A DNA stretch of 64,000 nucleotides from Petrolisthes cinctipes (Eukaryota > Arthropoda > Malacostraca > Decapoda > Porcellanidae), in NCBI GenBank assembly GCA_033782935.1, contig JAWQEG010000506.1, positions 1 through 64,000 of the forward strand. The letters run 5' to 3'. This document shows positions 37,367-51,600 of the stretch, in pieces (positions within the stretch are counted from its first letter, which is position 1; every line of letters starts with the position of its first letter). Under the pieces are notes generated by a model that saw only the letters and a program-made list of their open reading frames with translations, was not told the origin of the DNA and did not search any database. The position numbers were made by a program, and so were the translations under genes.

Positions 37367-38055
37367 CACTGAGTAGGCATGTAACAATCGCTTCTGGGAC
37401 CCAAAAATATTGAATTTTCTGGTGTTTTGACCCTGAATTTGAAATATAAACGGGTACTAAAGATGAATGCAGATATCGACTTTTTGTACCTAAAATATCG
37501 ATTTTGAGCATGTTTTGGGTCTGTATCTTGAAAACTTTCTAGCAAGGAGTAGGCATGTACAGATCGCTTCTCGGACCCAAAAATATCGAATTTTCGGGTC
37601 TTTTGAGAATGGATTTGAAATATAAACGGGTACTGAAGATGCATACACATATCGACTTTTTGCTCCTAAAATATCGATTTTTAGCATGTTTTGGGTCTGT
37701 ATCTTAAAAAAATTCTAGCAATGAGTAGGCATGTAAAGATCGTTTCTGGGATTTAAAAATATCGAATTTTCAGGTGTTTTGAGAATGAATTTGAGATATA
37801 AAAGGGTACAGAAGATGCATACACATATTGACTCTGGACACCTAAAATATCGATTTTTAGCATGTTTTGAGCCTGTAATTTGAAAATACTCTAACACGGA
37901 GTAGGCATGTACAGATCGCTTCTGGGACCCAAAAATATCGACTTTTCGGAAGTTCTGATCCTGAATTTGAGATATAAACGGGTACTGAAGATGCATGCAC
38001 ATATCGACTTTGGGCACCTAAAATATTGATTTTTAGCATGTTTTAGGCCTGTATT

Positions 38056-39839
38056 TTTAAAATACTCTAACACGGAGTAGACATGTACAGATCGCTTCTG
38101 GGACCCAAAAATATCGAATTTTCGGGTGTTTTGAGCTTGAATTTAAGATATAAACGGGTACAGAATATGCATGCACATATCGACTTTGGACACCTAAAAT
38201 ATCGATTTTTAGCATGTTTTGAGCCTTTACTTTGAAAACATTCTAGCACTGAGTAGGCATGTACAGATCGCTTCTGGGACTCAAAAATATTAAATTTTGG
38301 TGTGTTTTGAGCCTGAATTTGAAATATAAACGGGTACTAAAGATGCATGCACTTATCGACTTTTTGCTCCTAAAATATCGATTTTGAGCATGTTTTGGGT
38401 CAGTATCTTGAAAACATTCTAGCAAGGAGTAGGCATGTACAAATCGCTTCTGGGACCCAAAAATATATTGAATTTTCGGGTGTTTTGAGAATGAATTTGA
38501 GATATACACGTGTACAGAAGATACATGCACATATCGACTTTGGGCAACCAAAATATCAATTTTGAGCATGTTTTGGGCTTGTATTTTGAAAATACTCTAA
38601 CAAGGAGTAGGCATGTACAGATCGCTTCTGGGACCCATAAATATTTAATTTTTGGCTGTTTTGAGCCTGAATTTGAGATTTAAACGGATACAGAAGATGC
38701 ATGCACATATCGATTTTGGACACCTAAAATATCGGTTTTTAGCATGTTTTTGAAATATAAACGGGTACTGAAGATGCATACACATATCGACTTTTTGCTC
38801 CTAAAATATCGATTTTGAGCATGTTTTGGGTCTGTATCTTAAAAAAATTCTAGCAAGGAGTAGGCATGTAAAGATCGTTTCTGGGATTTAAAAATATCGA
38901 ATTTTCAGGTGTTTTGAGAATGAATTTGAGATATAAAAGGGTACAGAAGATGCATACACATATTGACTCTGGACACCTAAAATATCGATTTTTAGCATGT
39001 TTTGGGACTGTATTTTGAAAATACTCTAACACGGTGTAGGCATGTACAGATCGCTTCTGGGACCCAAAAATATCAACTTTTCGGATGTTCTGATCCTGAA
39101 TTTGAGATATAAACGGGTACTGAAGATGCATGCACATATCAACTGTAGGCACCTAAAATATTGATTATTTGCACGTTTTAGGCCTGTACTTTTAAAATAT
39201 TCTAGCACTAGATCGCTTCTGGGACCCAAAAATATCGAATTTTCGGATGTTTTGAGCCTGAATTTGAGATATAAACGGGTACAGAAGATGAATGCACATT
39301 TTGACTTTGGACACCTAAAATATCGATTTTAAGCATGTTTTGGGCGTTTGTTTTGAAAATACTCTAACACGGAGTAGGTATGTACAGATCGCTTCTGGGA
39401 CCCAAAATTATCGAATTTTTAGGTGTTTTGAGCCTGAATTTGAGATATAAACGGGTACAGAAAATGCATGCACATATCGACTTTGGACACATAAAATATT
39501 GATTTTTAGCATGTTTTAAGCCTATATTTTAAAAACATTCTAGCACTGAGTAGGCATGTAACGATCGCTTCTGGGACCCAAAAATATTGAATTTTCTGGT
39601 GTTTTGAGCCTGAATTTGAAATATAAACGGGTACTGAAGATGAATGCACATATCGACACTTTGTACCTAAAATATCTGTTTTGAGCATGTTTTGAGTCTG
39701 TATCTTGAAAACTTTCTAGCAAGGAGTAGGCATGTACAGATTGCTTCTGGGACCCAAAAATATCGAATTTTCGGGTGTTTTGAGAATGAATTTGAGATAT
39801 AAACGGGTACAGAAGATGCATGCACATATCGACTTTGGG
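38056..39839 (+). repeat. Block repeated from 35,425-37,307 (right copy, 99 bp shorter)
   Basis: Same markers as the left copy, but about 99 bp are missing at 38,750/38,751: GGTTTTTAGCATGTTT joins TTGAAATATAAACGGG, skipping from the middle of half A into half B. Short T-run identity at the junction is consistent with a simple deletion. Confidence 0.85.
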
Positions 39840-42710
39840 CACCCAAAATATCGATTTTGAGCATGTTTTGGGCGTGTATTTTGAAAATACTCTAACACGG
39901 AGTAGGCATGTACAGATCGCTTCTGGAACCGAAAAATATCGAATTTTGGGGTGTTTTGAGCCTGAATATAAGATATAAACGGGTACAGAAGATGCATGCA
40001 CATATCGACTTTGGACACCCAAAATATCGATTTTGAGCATGTTCTGGGCCGGTATTCTGAAAATATTCTAACACTGAGTACGCATGTACAGATCGCTTCT
40101 GGGACCCAAAAACATCGAATTTTCGGGTCTTTTGAGCCTGAATTTGAAATATAAACGGGTACTGAAGATGCATACACATATCGACTTTAGGTACCTAAAA
40201 TATCGATTTTCAGCATGTTTTGGGACTGTATTTTGAAAATACTCTAACACGGAGTAGGCATGTACAGATCGCTTCTGGGATCCAAAAATATCAAATTTTT
40301 GAGTGTTTTGAGAATGAATTTGAGATATAAACGGGTACAGAAGATTCATGCACAAATCGACTCTGGACACCTAAAATATCGATTTTTAGCATGTTTTGAG
40401 TCTGTAATTTGAAAATACTCTAACACGGAGTGGGCATGTACAGACCGCTTCTGGGACCCAAATATATCGACTTTTCGGATATTCTGATCCTGAATTTGAG
40501 ATATAAACGGGTACTGAAGATGCATGCACATATCGACTGTAGGCACCTAAAATATTGATTTTTTGCATGTTTTAGGCCTGTACTATTAAAATATTCTAGC
40601 ACTAAGTAGGCATGTACAGATCGCTTCTGGGACCCAAAAATATCGAATTTTCAGATGTTTTGAGCCTGAATTTGAGATATAAACGGGTACAGAAGATGAA
40701 TGCACATATCGACTTTGGACACCTAAAATATCGATTTTAAGCATGTTTTGGGCGTTTATTTTGAAAATACTCTAACACGGAGTAGTCATGTACAGATCGC
40801 TTATGGTTTCCAAAATTATCAAATTTTCGGGTGTTTTGAGCCTGAATTTGAGTTATAAACAGGTACAGAAGATGCATGCACTTATCGACTTTGGACACAT
40901 AAAATATCGATTTTTAGCATGTTTTAAGCCTACATTTTAAAAACATTCTAGCACTGAGTAGGCATGTAACGATCGCTTCTGGGACCCAAAAATATTGAAT
41001 TTTCTGGTGTTTTGAGCCTGAATTTGAAATATAAACGGGTACTGAAGATGAATGCACATATCGACTTTTTGTACCTAAAATATCGATTTTAAGCATGTTT
41101 TGGGTCTGTATCTTGAAAACTTTCTAGCAAGGAGTAGGCATGTACAGATTGCTTCTGGGACCCAAAAAAATCGAATTTTCGGGTGTTTTGAGAATGAATT
41201 TGAGATATAAACGGGTACAGAAGATGCATGCACATATCGACTTTGGGCACCCAAAATATCGATTTTGAGCATGTTTTGGGCGTGTATTTTGAAAATACTC
41301 TAACACGGAGTAGGCATGTACAGATCGCTTCTGGAACCGAAAAATATCGAATTTCGGGGTGTTTTGAGCCTGAATATAAGATATAAACGGGTACAGAAGA
41401 TGCATGCACATATCGACTTTGGACACCCAAAATATCGATTTTGAGCATGTTCTGGGCCGGTATTCTGAAAATATTCTAGCACTGAGTACGCATGTACAGA
41501 TCGCTTCTGGGACCCAAAAACATCGAATTTTCGGGTCTTTTGAGCCTGAATTTGAAATATAAACGAGTACTGAAGATGCATACACATATCGACTTTAGGT
41601 ACCTAAAATATCGATTTTCAGCATGTTTTGGGACTGTATTTTGAAAATACTCTAACACGGAGTAGGCATGTACAGATCGCTTCTGGGATCCAAAAATATC
41701 AAATTTTCGAGTGTTTTGAGAATGAATTTGAGATATAAACGGGTACAGAAGATGCATGCACATATCGACTCTGGACACCTAAAATATCGATTTTTAGCAT
41801 GTTTTGAGCCTGTAATTTGAAAATACTCTAACACGGAGTAGGCATGTACAGATCGCTTCTGGGACCCAAATATATCGACTTTTCGGATGTTCTGATCCTG
41901 AATTTGAGATATAAACGGGTACTGAAGATGCATGCACATATCGACTGTAGGCACCTAAAATATTGATTTTTTGCATGTTTTAGGCCTGTACTTTTAAAAT
42001 ATTCTAGCACTAAGTAGGCATGTACAGATCGCTTCTGGGACCCAAAAATATCGAATTTTCAGATGTTTTGAGCCTGAATTTGAGATATAAACGGGTACAG
42101 AAGATGAATGCACATATCGACTTTGGACACCTAAAATATCGATTTTAAGCATGTTTTGGGCGTTTATTTTGAAAATACTCTAACACGGAGTAGGCATGTA
42201 CAGATGGCTTTTGGGACCCAAAATTATCGAATTTTCGGGTTTTTTGAGCCTGAATTTGAGATATAAACGGGTACAGAAGATGCATGCACATATCGACTTT
42301 GGACGCATAAAATATCGATTTTTAGCATGTTTTAAACCTATATTTTAAAAACATTCTAGCGCTGAGTAGGCATGTAACGATCGCTTCTGGGACCCAAAAA
42401 TATTGAATTTTCTGGTGTTTTGAGCCTGAATTTGAAATATAAACGGGTACTGAAGATGAATGCACATATCGACACTTTGTACCTAAAATATCTGTTTTGA
42501 GCATGTTTTGGGTCTGTATCTTGAAAACTTTCTAGCAAGGAGTAGGCATGTACAGATTGCTTCTGGGACCCAAAAATATCGAATTTTCGGGTGTTTTGAG
42601 AATGAATTTGAGATATAAACGGGTACAGAAGATGCATGCACATATCGACTTTGGGCACCCAAAATATCGATTTTGAGCATGTTTTGGGCGTGTATTTTGA
42701 AAATACTCTA
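39506..42710 (+). repeat. Tandem 1,408-bp (8-monomer) block, about 2.3 copies
   Basis: 39,506-40,913 and 40,914-42,321 match at a spacing of exactly 1,408 bp, and a third partial copy runs from 42,322 to about 42,710. Markers are CTGGAACCGAAAAATATC (39,924 and 41,332), TTCTGGGCCGG (40,041 and 41,449) and ACATCGAATTTTCGGGTC. This is the block that most resembles a classical higher-order repeat. Confidence 0.86.
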
Positions 42711-43256
42711 ACAAGGAGTAGGCATCTACAGATAGCTTCTGGAACCCTAAAATATCGAATTTTGGGGTGTTTTGAGCCTGAATTTGAGATATAAACGGGT
42801 ATAGAAGATGCATGCACATATCGACTTTGGACACCTAAAATATCGATTTTTAGCATGTTTTGAGCCTATATTTTGAAAATATTCTTGCACTGAGTAGGCA
42901 TGTACAGATTGCTTCTGAGACCCAAAAACATTTAATTTTCTGGTGTTTTGAGCATATATTTTAAATATAAACGGGTACTGAAGATGCATGCACATATCGA
43001 CTTTTTCCACCTAAAATATCGATTTTTTTTATATTTTGGGCCTGTATATTGAAAATACTCTAACACTGAGTAAGCATATACAGATCGCTTCAGTGACCCA
43101 AAAATATCGAATTTTTGGGTGTTTTGAGCCTGAATTTAGGATATAAACGGGTACAGAAGATGCATGCACATATCGACTCTGGACACCTAAAATATCGATT
43201 TTTAGCATGTTTTGAGCCTATATTTTGAAAATACTCTAACACAGACTAGGCATGTA

Positions 43257-43417
43257 CAGTCGGCGGCAAAAGTCTTGTCGCCTCACTTGCTTCACCGAGG
43301 CACGCTATGTTCATAGACTCGAGATTATTAGGTGTAGAAAACGTGCGTACTTCTCGAGTCCATGAACACTGCGTCTCGGTGAAGCAGATGAGGCGACACG
43401 ACTTCTGCCGCCGACTG
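43257..43417. mobile_element. 161-bp hairpin MITE with mariner-like ends, TA target duplication
   Basis: An insertion in the A-half motif GCATG-TA-CAGATCGC. The left end reads CAGTCGGCGGCAAAAGTC and the reverse complement of the right end reads CAGTCGGCGGCAGAAGTC. Similarity extends inward about 65 bp per arm (both arms share GTCGCCTCA, TGCTTCACCGAG, GTTCAT and GACTCGAGA), so nearly the whole element folds on itself with a loop of about 30 bp. The TA at 43,255-43,256 and 43,418-43,419 is the duplicated target, and the CAGT start plus TA target is typical of Tc1/mariner-type elements. TGTACA is itself palindromic, so a 6-bp target with GTCGGCGGC ends cannot be excluded. No transposase is present; it would need one supplied in trans. 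Open frames over it combine element and satellite and are not genes. Confidence 0.9.
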
Positions 43418-44881
43418 TACAGATCGCTTCTGGTACCGAAAAATATCGAATTTTCGGCTGTTTTGAGCCTTAATTTGAGATTTAAACGGATACAGAAGAT
43501 GCATGCACATATCGACTTTGGACACCCAAAATATCGATTTTGAGCATGTTTTGGGCCGGTATTCTGAAAATATTCTAGCACTGAGTACGCATGTACAGAT
43601 CGCTTCTGGGACCCAAAAATATCGAATTTTCGGGTCTTTTGAGCCTGAATTTGAAATATAAACGGGTACAGAAGATGCATACACATATCGACTTTAGGTA
43701 CCTAAAATATCGATTTTCAGCATGTTTTGGGACTGTATTTTGAAAATACTCTAACATGGTGTAGGCATGTACAGATCGCTTCTGGGACCCAAAAATATTA
43801 ACTTTTCGGTTGTTCTGATCCTGAATTTGAGATATAAACGGGTACTGAAGATGCATGCACATATCGACTGTAGGCACCTAAAATATTGATTATTTGCATG
43901 TTTTAGGCCTGTATTTTTAAAATATTCTAGCACTAAGTAGGCATGTACAGATCACTTCTGGGACCCAAAAATATCGAATTTTCGGATGTTTTGAGCCTGA
44001 ATTTGAGATATAAACGGGTACAGAAGATGCATGCACATATCGACTTTGGACACCTAAAATATCGATTTTAAGCATGTTTTGGGCGTTTGTTTTGAAAATA
44101 CTCTAACACGGAGTAGGCATGTACAGATCGCTTCTGGGACCCAAAATTATCGAATTTTTGGGTGTTTTGAGCCTGAATTTGAGATATAAACGGGTACAGA
44201 AAATGCATGCACATATCGACTTTGGACACATAAAATATCGATTTTTAGCATGTTTTAAACCTATATTTTAAAAACATTCTAGCACTGAGTAGGCATGTAA
44301 CGATCGCTTCTGGGACCCAAAAATATTGAATTTTCTGGTGTTTTGAGCCTGAATTTGAAATATAAACGGGTACTGAAGATGAATGCACATATCGACACTT
44401 TGTACCTAAAATATCTGTTTTGAGCATGTTTTGGGTCTGTATCTTGAAAACTTTCTAGCAAGGAGTAGGCATGTACAGATTGCTTCTGGGACCCAAAAAT
44501 ATCGGTTTTTCGGGTGTTTTGAGAATGAATTTGAGATATAAACGGGTACAGAAGATGCATGCACATATCGACTTTGGACACATAAAATATCGATTTTTAG
44601 CATGTTTTAAACCTATATTTTAAAAACATTCTAGTAGCACTGAGTAGGCATGTAACAATCGCTTCTGGGACCCAAAAATATTGAATTTTCTGGTGTTTTG
44701 ACCCTGAATTTGAAATATAAACGGGTACTGAAGATGAATGCACATATCGACTTTTTGTACCTAAAATATCGATTTTGAGCATGTTTTGGGTCTGTATCTT
44801 GAAAACTTTCTAGCAAGGAGTAGGCATGTACAGATTGCTTCTGGGACCCAAAAATATCAAATTTTCGGGTGTTTTGAGAAT

Positions 44882-47781
44882 GAATTTGAGATATAAACGG
44901 GTACAGAAGAGGCATGCACATAACGACTCTGGACACCTAAAATATCGATTTTTAGCATGTTTTGAGCCTATATTTTGAAAATACTCTAACACGGACTAGG
45001 CATGTACAGATCGCTTCTGGGACCCAAAAATATCGTATTTTTGGCTGTTTTGAGCCTGAATTTGAGATTTAAACGGATACAGAAGATGCATGCACATATC
45101 GACTTTGGACACCCAAAATTTCGATTTTGAGCAAGTTTGGGCCTGTATTCTGAAAATATTCTAGCAATGAGTACGCATGTACAGATCGCTTCTGGGACCC
45201 AAAAATATCGAATTTTCGGGTGTTTTGAGCCTGAATTTGGGATATAAACGGGTACAGAAGATGCATACACATATTGACTTTGGGCACCTAAAATATCGAT
45301 TTGCATTATGTTTTGGGCCTGTATTTTGAAAATACTTTAACACGGAGTAGACATGTACAGATCGCTTCTGGGACCCAAAAATATCGAATTTTCGGGTGTT
45401 TTGAGCTTGAATTTAAGATATAAACGGGTACAGAATATGCATGCACATATCGACTTTGGACACCTAAAATATCGATTTTTAGCATGTTTTGAACCTTTAC
45501 TTTGAAAACATTCTAGCACTGAGTAGGCATGTACAGATCGCTTCTGGGACTCAAAAATATTAAATTTTGGTGTGTTTTGAGCCTGAATTTGAAATATAAA
45601 CGGGTACTAAAGATGCATGCACTTATCGACTTTTTGCTCCTAAAATATCGATTTTGAGCATGTTTTGGGTCAGTATCTTGAAAACATTCTAGCAAGGAGT
45701 AGGCATGTACAAATCGCTTCTGGGACCCAAAAATATATTGAATTTTCGGGTGTTTTGAGAATGAATTTGAGATATAAACGTGTACAGAAGATACATGCAC
45801 ATATCGACTTTGGGCAACCAAAATATCAATTTTGAGTATGTTTTGGGCGTGTATTTTGAAAATACTCTAACACGGAGTAGGCATGTACAGATCGCTTCTG
45901 GGACCCATAAATATTTAATTTTTGGCTGTTTTGAGCCTGAATTTGAGATTTAAACGGATACAGAAGATGCATGCACATATCGATTTTGGACACCTAAAAT
46001 ATCGGTTTTTAGCATGTTTTGGGCCTATATTCCGAAAAAATTCTAGCACTGAGTACGCATGTACATGTCGCTTCTCGGACCCAAAAATATCGAATTTTCG
46101 GGTCTTTTGAGAATGGATTTGAAATATAAACGGGTACTGAAGATGCATACACATATCGACTTTTTGCTCCTAAAATATCGATTTTGAGCATGTTTTGGGT
46201 CTGTATCTTAAAAAAATTCTAGCAAGGAGTAGGCATGTAAAGATCGTTTCTGGGATTTAAAAATATCGAATTTTCAGGTGTTTTGAGAATGAATTTGAGA
46301 TATAAAAGGGTACAGAAGATGCATACACATATTGACTCTGGACACCTAAAATATCGATTTTTAGCATGTTTTGGGACTGTATTTTGAAAATACTCTAACA
46401 CGGTGTAGGCATGTACAGATCGCTTCTGGGACCCAAAAATATCAACTTTTCGGATGTTCTGATCCTGAATTTGAGATATAAACGGGTACTGAAGATGCAT
46501 GCACATATCAACTGTAGGCACCTAAAATATTGATTATTTGCATGTTTTAGGCCTGTACTTTTAAAATATTCTAGCACTAGATCGCTTCTGGGACCCAAAA
46601 ATATCAACTTTTCGGATGTTCTGATCCTGAATTTGAGATTTAAACGGGTACAGAAAATGCATGCACATATCGACTTTGGACACATAAAATATCGATTTTT
46701 AGCATGTTTTAAACCTATATTTTAAAAACATTCTAGCACTGAGTAGGCATGTAACGATCGCTTCTGGGACCCAAAAATATTGAATTTTCTGGTGTTTTGA
46801 GCCTGAATTTGAAATATAAACGGGTACTGAAGATGAATGCACATATCGACACTTTGTACCTAAAATATCTGTTTTGAGCATGTTTTGGGTCTGTATCTTG
46901 AAAACTTTCTAGCAAGGAGTAGGCATGTACAGATTGCTTCTGGGACCCAAAAATATCGAATTTTCGGGTGTTTTGAGAATGAATTTGAGATATAAACGGG
47001 TACAGAAGATGCATGCACATATCGACTTTGGACACATAAAATATCGATTTTTAGCATGTTTTAAACCTATATTTTAAAAACATTCTAGTAGCACTGAGTA
47101 GGCATGTAACAATCGCTTCTGGGACCCAAAAATATCGAATTTTCTGGTGTTTTGAGCCTGAATTTGAAATATAAACGGGTACTGAAGATGAATGCACATA
47201 TCGACTTTTTGTACCTAAAATATCGATTTTGAGCATGTTTTGGGTCTGTATCTTGAAAACTTTCTAGCAAGGAGTAGGCATGTACAGATCGCTTCTCGGA
47301 CCCAAAAATATCGAATTTTCGGGTGTTTTGAGAATGGATTTGAAATATAAACGGGTACTGAAGATGCATACACATATCGACTTTTTGCTCCTAAAATATC
47401 GATTTTGAGCATGTTTTGGGTCTGTATCTTAAAAAAATTCTAGCAATGAGTAGGCATGTAAAGATCGTTTCTGGGATTTAAAAATATCGAATTTTCAGGT
47501 GTTTTGAGAATGAATTTGAGATATAAAAGGGTACAGAAGATGCATACACATATTGACTCTGGACACCTAAACTATCGATTTTTAGCATGTTTTGAGCCTG
47601 TAATTTGAAAATACTCTAACAAGGAGTAGGCATGTACAGATCGCTTCTGGGACCCAAAAATATCGACTTTTCGGAAGTTCTGATCCTGAATTTGAGATAT
47701 AAACGGGTACTGAAGATACATGCACATATCGACTTTGGGCACCTAAAATATTGATTTTTAGCATGTTTTAGGCCTGTATTT
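44882..47781 (+). repeat. Long-range duplicated block, right copy (one monomer shorter)
   Basis: Counterpart of 34,981-38,056. Collinear until the 14-bp-deletion monomer at about 46,576; there one 176-bp monomer present on the left is missing, and collinearity resumes at ACGGGTACAGAAAATGC (46,647). Confidence 0.85.
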
Positions 47782-48686
47782 TTAAAATATTCTAGCACTA
47801 AGTAGGCATGTACAGATCGGTTCTGAGACCCAAAAATATCGAATTTTCGGGTGTTTTGAGCCTGAATTTGAGATATAAACGGGTACAGAAGATGCATGCA
47901 CATATCGACTTTGGACACATAAAATATCGATTTTTAGCATGTTTTAAGCCTATATTTTAAAAACATTCTAGCACTGAGTAGGCATGTAACGATCGCTTCT
48001 GGGACCCAAAAATATTGAATTTTCTGGTGTTTTGAGCCTGAATTTGAAATATAAACGGGTACTGAAGATGAATGCACATATCGACTTTTTGTACCTAAAA
48101 TATCGATTTTAAGCATGTTTTGGGTCTGTATCTTGAAAACTTTCTAGCAAGGAGTAGGCATGTACAGATTGCTTCTGGGACCCAAAAATATCAAATTTTC
48201 GGGTATTTTGAGCCTGAATTTGAAATATAAACGAGTACTGAAGATGCATGCACATATCGACTTTTTCCAAATAAAATATCGATTTTCTTTATATTTTGGG
48301 CCTGTATTTTGAAAATACTCTAACACTGAGTAAGCATATACAGATCGCTTCAGGGAACCAAAAATATCGAATTTTTGGGTGTTTTGAGCCTGAATTTAGG
48401 ATATAAACGGGTACAGAAGATGCATGCACATATCGACTCTGGACACCTAAAATATCGATTTTTAGCATGTTTTGAGCTTGTTATTTGAAAATACTCTAAC
48501 ACAGACTAGGCATGTACAGATCGCTTCTGGGACCCAAAAATATCGAATTTTCGGCTGTTTTGAGTCTGAATTTGAGATTTAAACGGATACAGAAGATGCA
48601 TACACATATCGACTGTAGGCACCTAAAATATTGATTTTTTGCATGTTTTAGGCCTGTACTTTTAAAATATTCTAGCACTAAGTAGG

Positions 48687-51600
48687 CATGTACAGATCGC
48701 TTCTGGCACCCAAAAATATCGAATTTTCGGATGTTTTTAACCTGAATTTGAGATATAAACGGGTACAGAAGATGAATGCACATATCGACTTTGGGCACCC
48801 AAAATATCGATTTTGAGCATGTTTTGGGCCTGTATTTTAAAAAATACTCTAACACGGAGTAGGCATGTACAGATCGCTTCTGAAACCCAAAAATATCGAA
48901 TTTTCGGGTGTTTTGAGCCTGAATATGAGATATAAACGGGTACAGAAGATGCATGCACATAACGAATTTGGACACCTAAAATATCGATTTTTAGCATGTT
49001 TTGAGCCTATATTTTGAAAACATTCTAGCACTGAGTAGGCATGTACAGATCGCTTCTGAGACCCAAAAATATTTAATTTTCTGGTGTTTTGAGCCTGAAT
49101 TTGAAACATAAACGAGTACTGAAGATGCATGAACATATCGACTTTGGGCTCCTAAAATATTGATTTTTAGCATGTCATAGGCCTGTAGTTTTAAAATATT
49201 CAAGCACTAAGTAGGCATGTACAGATCGCTTCTGGGACCCAAAAATATCGAATTTTCGGAAGTTTTGCGCCTGAATTTGAGATATAAACGGGTACAGAAG
49301 ATGAATGCACATATCGACTCTGGACACCTAAAATATCGATTTTTAGCATGTTTTGAGCCTGTAATTTGAAAATACTCTAACACGGAGTAGGCATGTACAG
49401 ATCGCTTCTGGGACCCAAAAATATCGACTTTTCGGAAGTCCTGATCCTGAATTTGAGATATAAACGGGTACTGAAGATGAATGCACATATCGACTTTGGT
49501 CTCCTAAAATATTGATTTTTAGCATGTTTTAGGCTTGTACTTTTAAAATATTCTACCACTAAGTAGACATGTACAGATCGCTTCTGGGACCCAAAAATAT
49601 CGAATTTTCGGAAGTTTTGAGCCTGAATTTGAGATATAAACGGGTACAGAAGATGAATGCACATATCGACTTTGGACACCTAAAATATCGATTTTTAGCA
49701 TGTTTTAAGCCTATATTTTAATAACATTCTAGCACTGAGTAGGCATGTAACGATCGCTTCTGGGACCCAAAAATATTTAATTTTCTGGTGTTTTGAGCCT
49801 GAATTTGAAATATAAACGGGTACTGAAGATGAATGCTCATATCTACTTTTTGTACCTAAAATATCGTTTTTGAGCATGTTTTGGGTCTGTATCTTGAAAA
49901 CTTTCTAGCAAGGAGTAAGCATATACAGATCGCTTCAGGGACCCAAAAATATCGAATTTTTGAGTGTTTTGAGCCTGAATTTAGGATATAAACGGGTACA
50001 GAAGATGCATGCACATATCGACTCTGGACACCTAAAATATCGATTTTTAGCATGTTTTGAGCTTGTAATTTGAAAATACTCTAACACAGACTAGGCATGT
50101 ACAGATCGCTTCTGGGACCCAAAAATATCGAATTTTCGGCTGTTTTGAGTCTGAATTTGAGATTTAAACGGATACAGAAGATGCATACACATATCGACTG
50201 TAGGCACCTAAAATATTGATTTTTTGCATGTTTTAGGCCTGTACTTTTAAAATTTTCTAGCACTGAGTAGGCATGTACAGATCGCTTCTGGCACCCAAAA
50301 ATATCGAATTTTCGGATGTTTTTAACCTGAATTTGAGATATAAACGGGTACAGAAGATGAATGCACATATCGACTTTGGGCACCCAAAATATCGATTTTG
50401 AGCATGTTTTGGGCGTGTATTTTGAAAATACTATAACACGGAGTAGGCATGTACAGATCGCTTCTGGAACCCAAAAATATCGAATTTTCGGGTGTTTTGA
50501 GCCTGAATATGAGATATAAACGGGTACAGAAGATGCATAAACATATCGACTTTGGACACCTAAAATATTGATTTTTAGCATGTTTTGAGCCTATATTTTG
50601 AAAACATTCTAGCACTGAGTAGGCATGTACAGATCGCTTCTGAGACCCAAAAATATTTAATTTTCTGGTGTTTTGAGCCTGAATTTGAGATTTAAACGGA
50701 TACAGAAGATGCATGCACATATCGACTTTGGACACCTAAAATATCGATTTTTAGCATGTTTTTATCCTATATTTTGAAAAAATTCTAGCACTGAGTAGGT
50801 ATGTACAGATCGCTTCTGAGACCCAAAAATATTTAATTTTCTGGTGTTTTGAGCCGGAATTTGAAATATAAACGAGTACTGAAGATGCATGAACATATCG
50901 ACTTTGGGCTCCTAAAATATTGATTTTTAGCATGTCTTAGGCCTGTACTTTTAAAATATTCTAGCACTAAGTAGGCATGTACAGATCGCTTCTGGGACCC
51001 AAAAATATCTAATTTTCGAAAGTTTTGCGCCTGAATTTGAGATATAAACGGGTACAGAAGATGAATGCACATATCGACTCTGGATACCTAAAATATCGAT
51101 TTTTAGCATGTTTTGAGCCTGTAATTTGAAAATACTCTAACACGGAGTAGGCATGTACAGATCGCTTCTGGGACCCAAAAATATCGACTTTTCGGAAGTT
51201 CTGATTCTGAATTTGAGATATAAACGGGTACTGAAGATGCATGCACATATCGACTTTGGTCTCCTAAAATATTGATTTTTAGCATGTTTTAGGCCTGTAC
51301 TTTTAAAATATTCTAGCACTAAGTAGACATGTACAGATCGCTTCTGGCACCCAAAAATATCGAATTTTCGGAAGTTTTGAGCCTGAATTTGAGATATAAA
51401 CGGGTACAGAAGATGAATGCACATATCGACTTTGGACACCTAAAATATCGATTTTGAGCATGTTTTAAGCCTATATTTTAATAACATTCTAGCACTGAGT
51501 AGGCATGTAACGATCGCTTCTGGGATCCAAAAATATTGAATTTTCTGGTGTTTTGAGCCTGAATTTGAAATATAAACGGGTACTGAAGATGAATGCACAT

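Larger units (their letters stand above)
34981..38056 (+). repeat. Long-range duplicated block, left copy
   Basis: Matches 44,882-47,781 at a spacing of 9,901 bp (9,725 bp after one monomer missing from the right copy at about 46,600). Shared markers are GAGGCATGCACATAACGAC (34,997 and 44,898), the 14-bp deletion (36,677 and 46,576) and the TAGTAG gain (37,361 and 47,086). Confidence 0.85.

Noticed and set aside
43246..43686. 146-codon open frame with a non-satellite middle part
   Set aside because: The unusual residues come from reading through the 161-bp hairpin element; the ends are satellite. No transposase motif.
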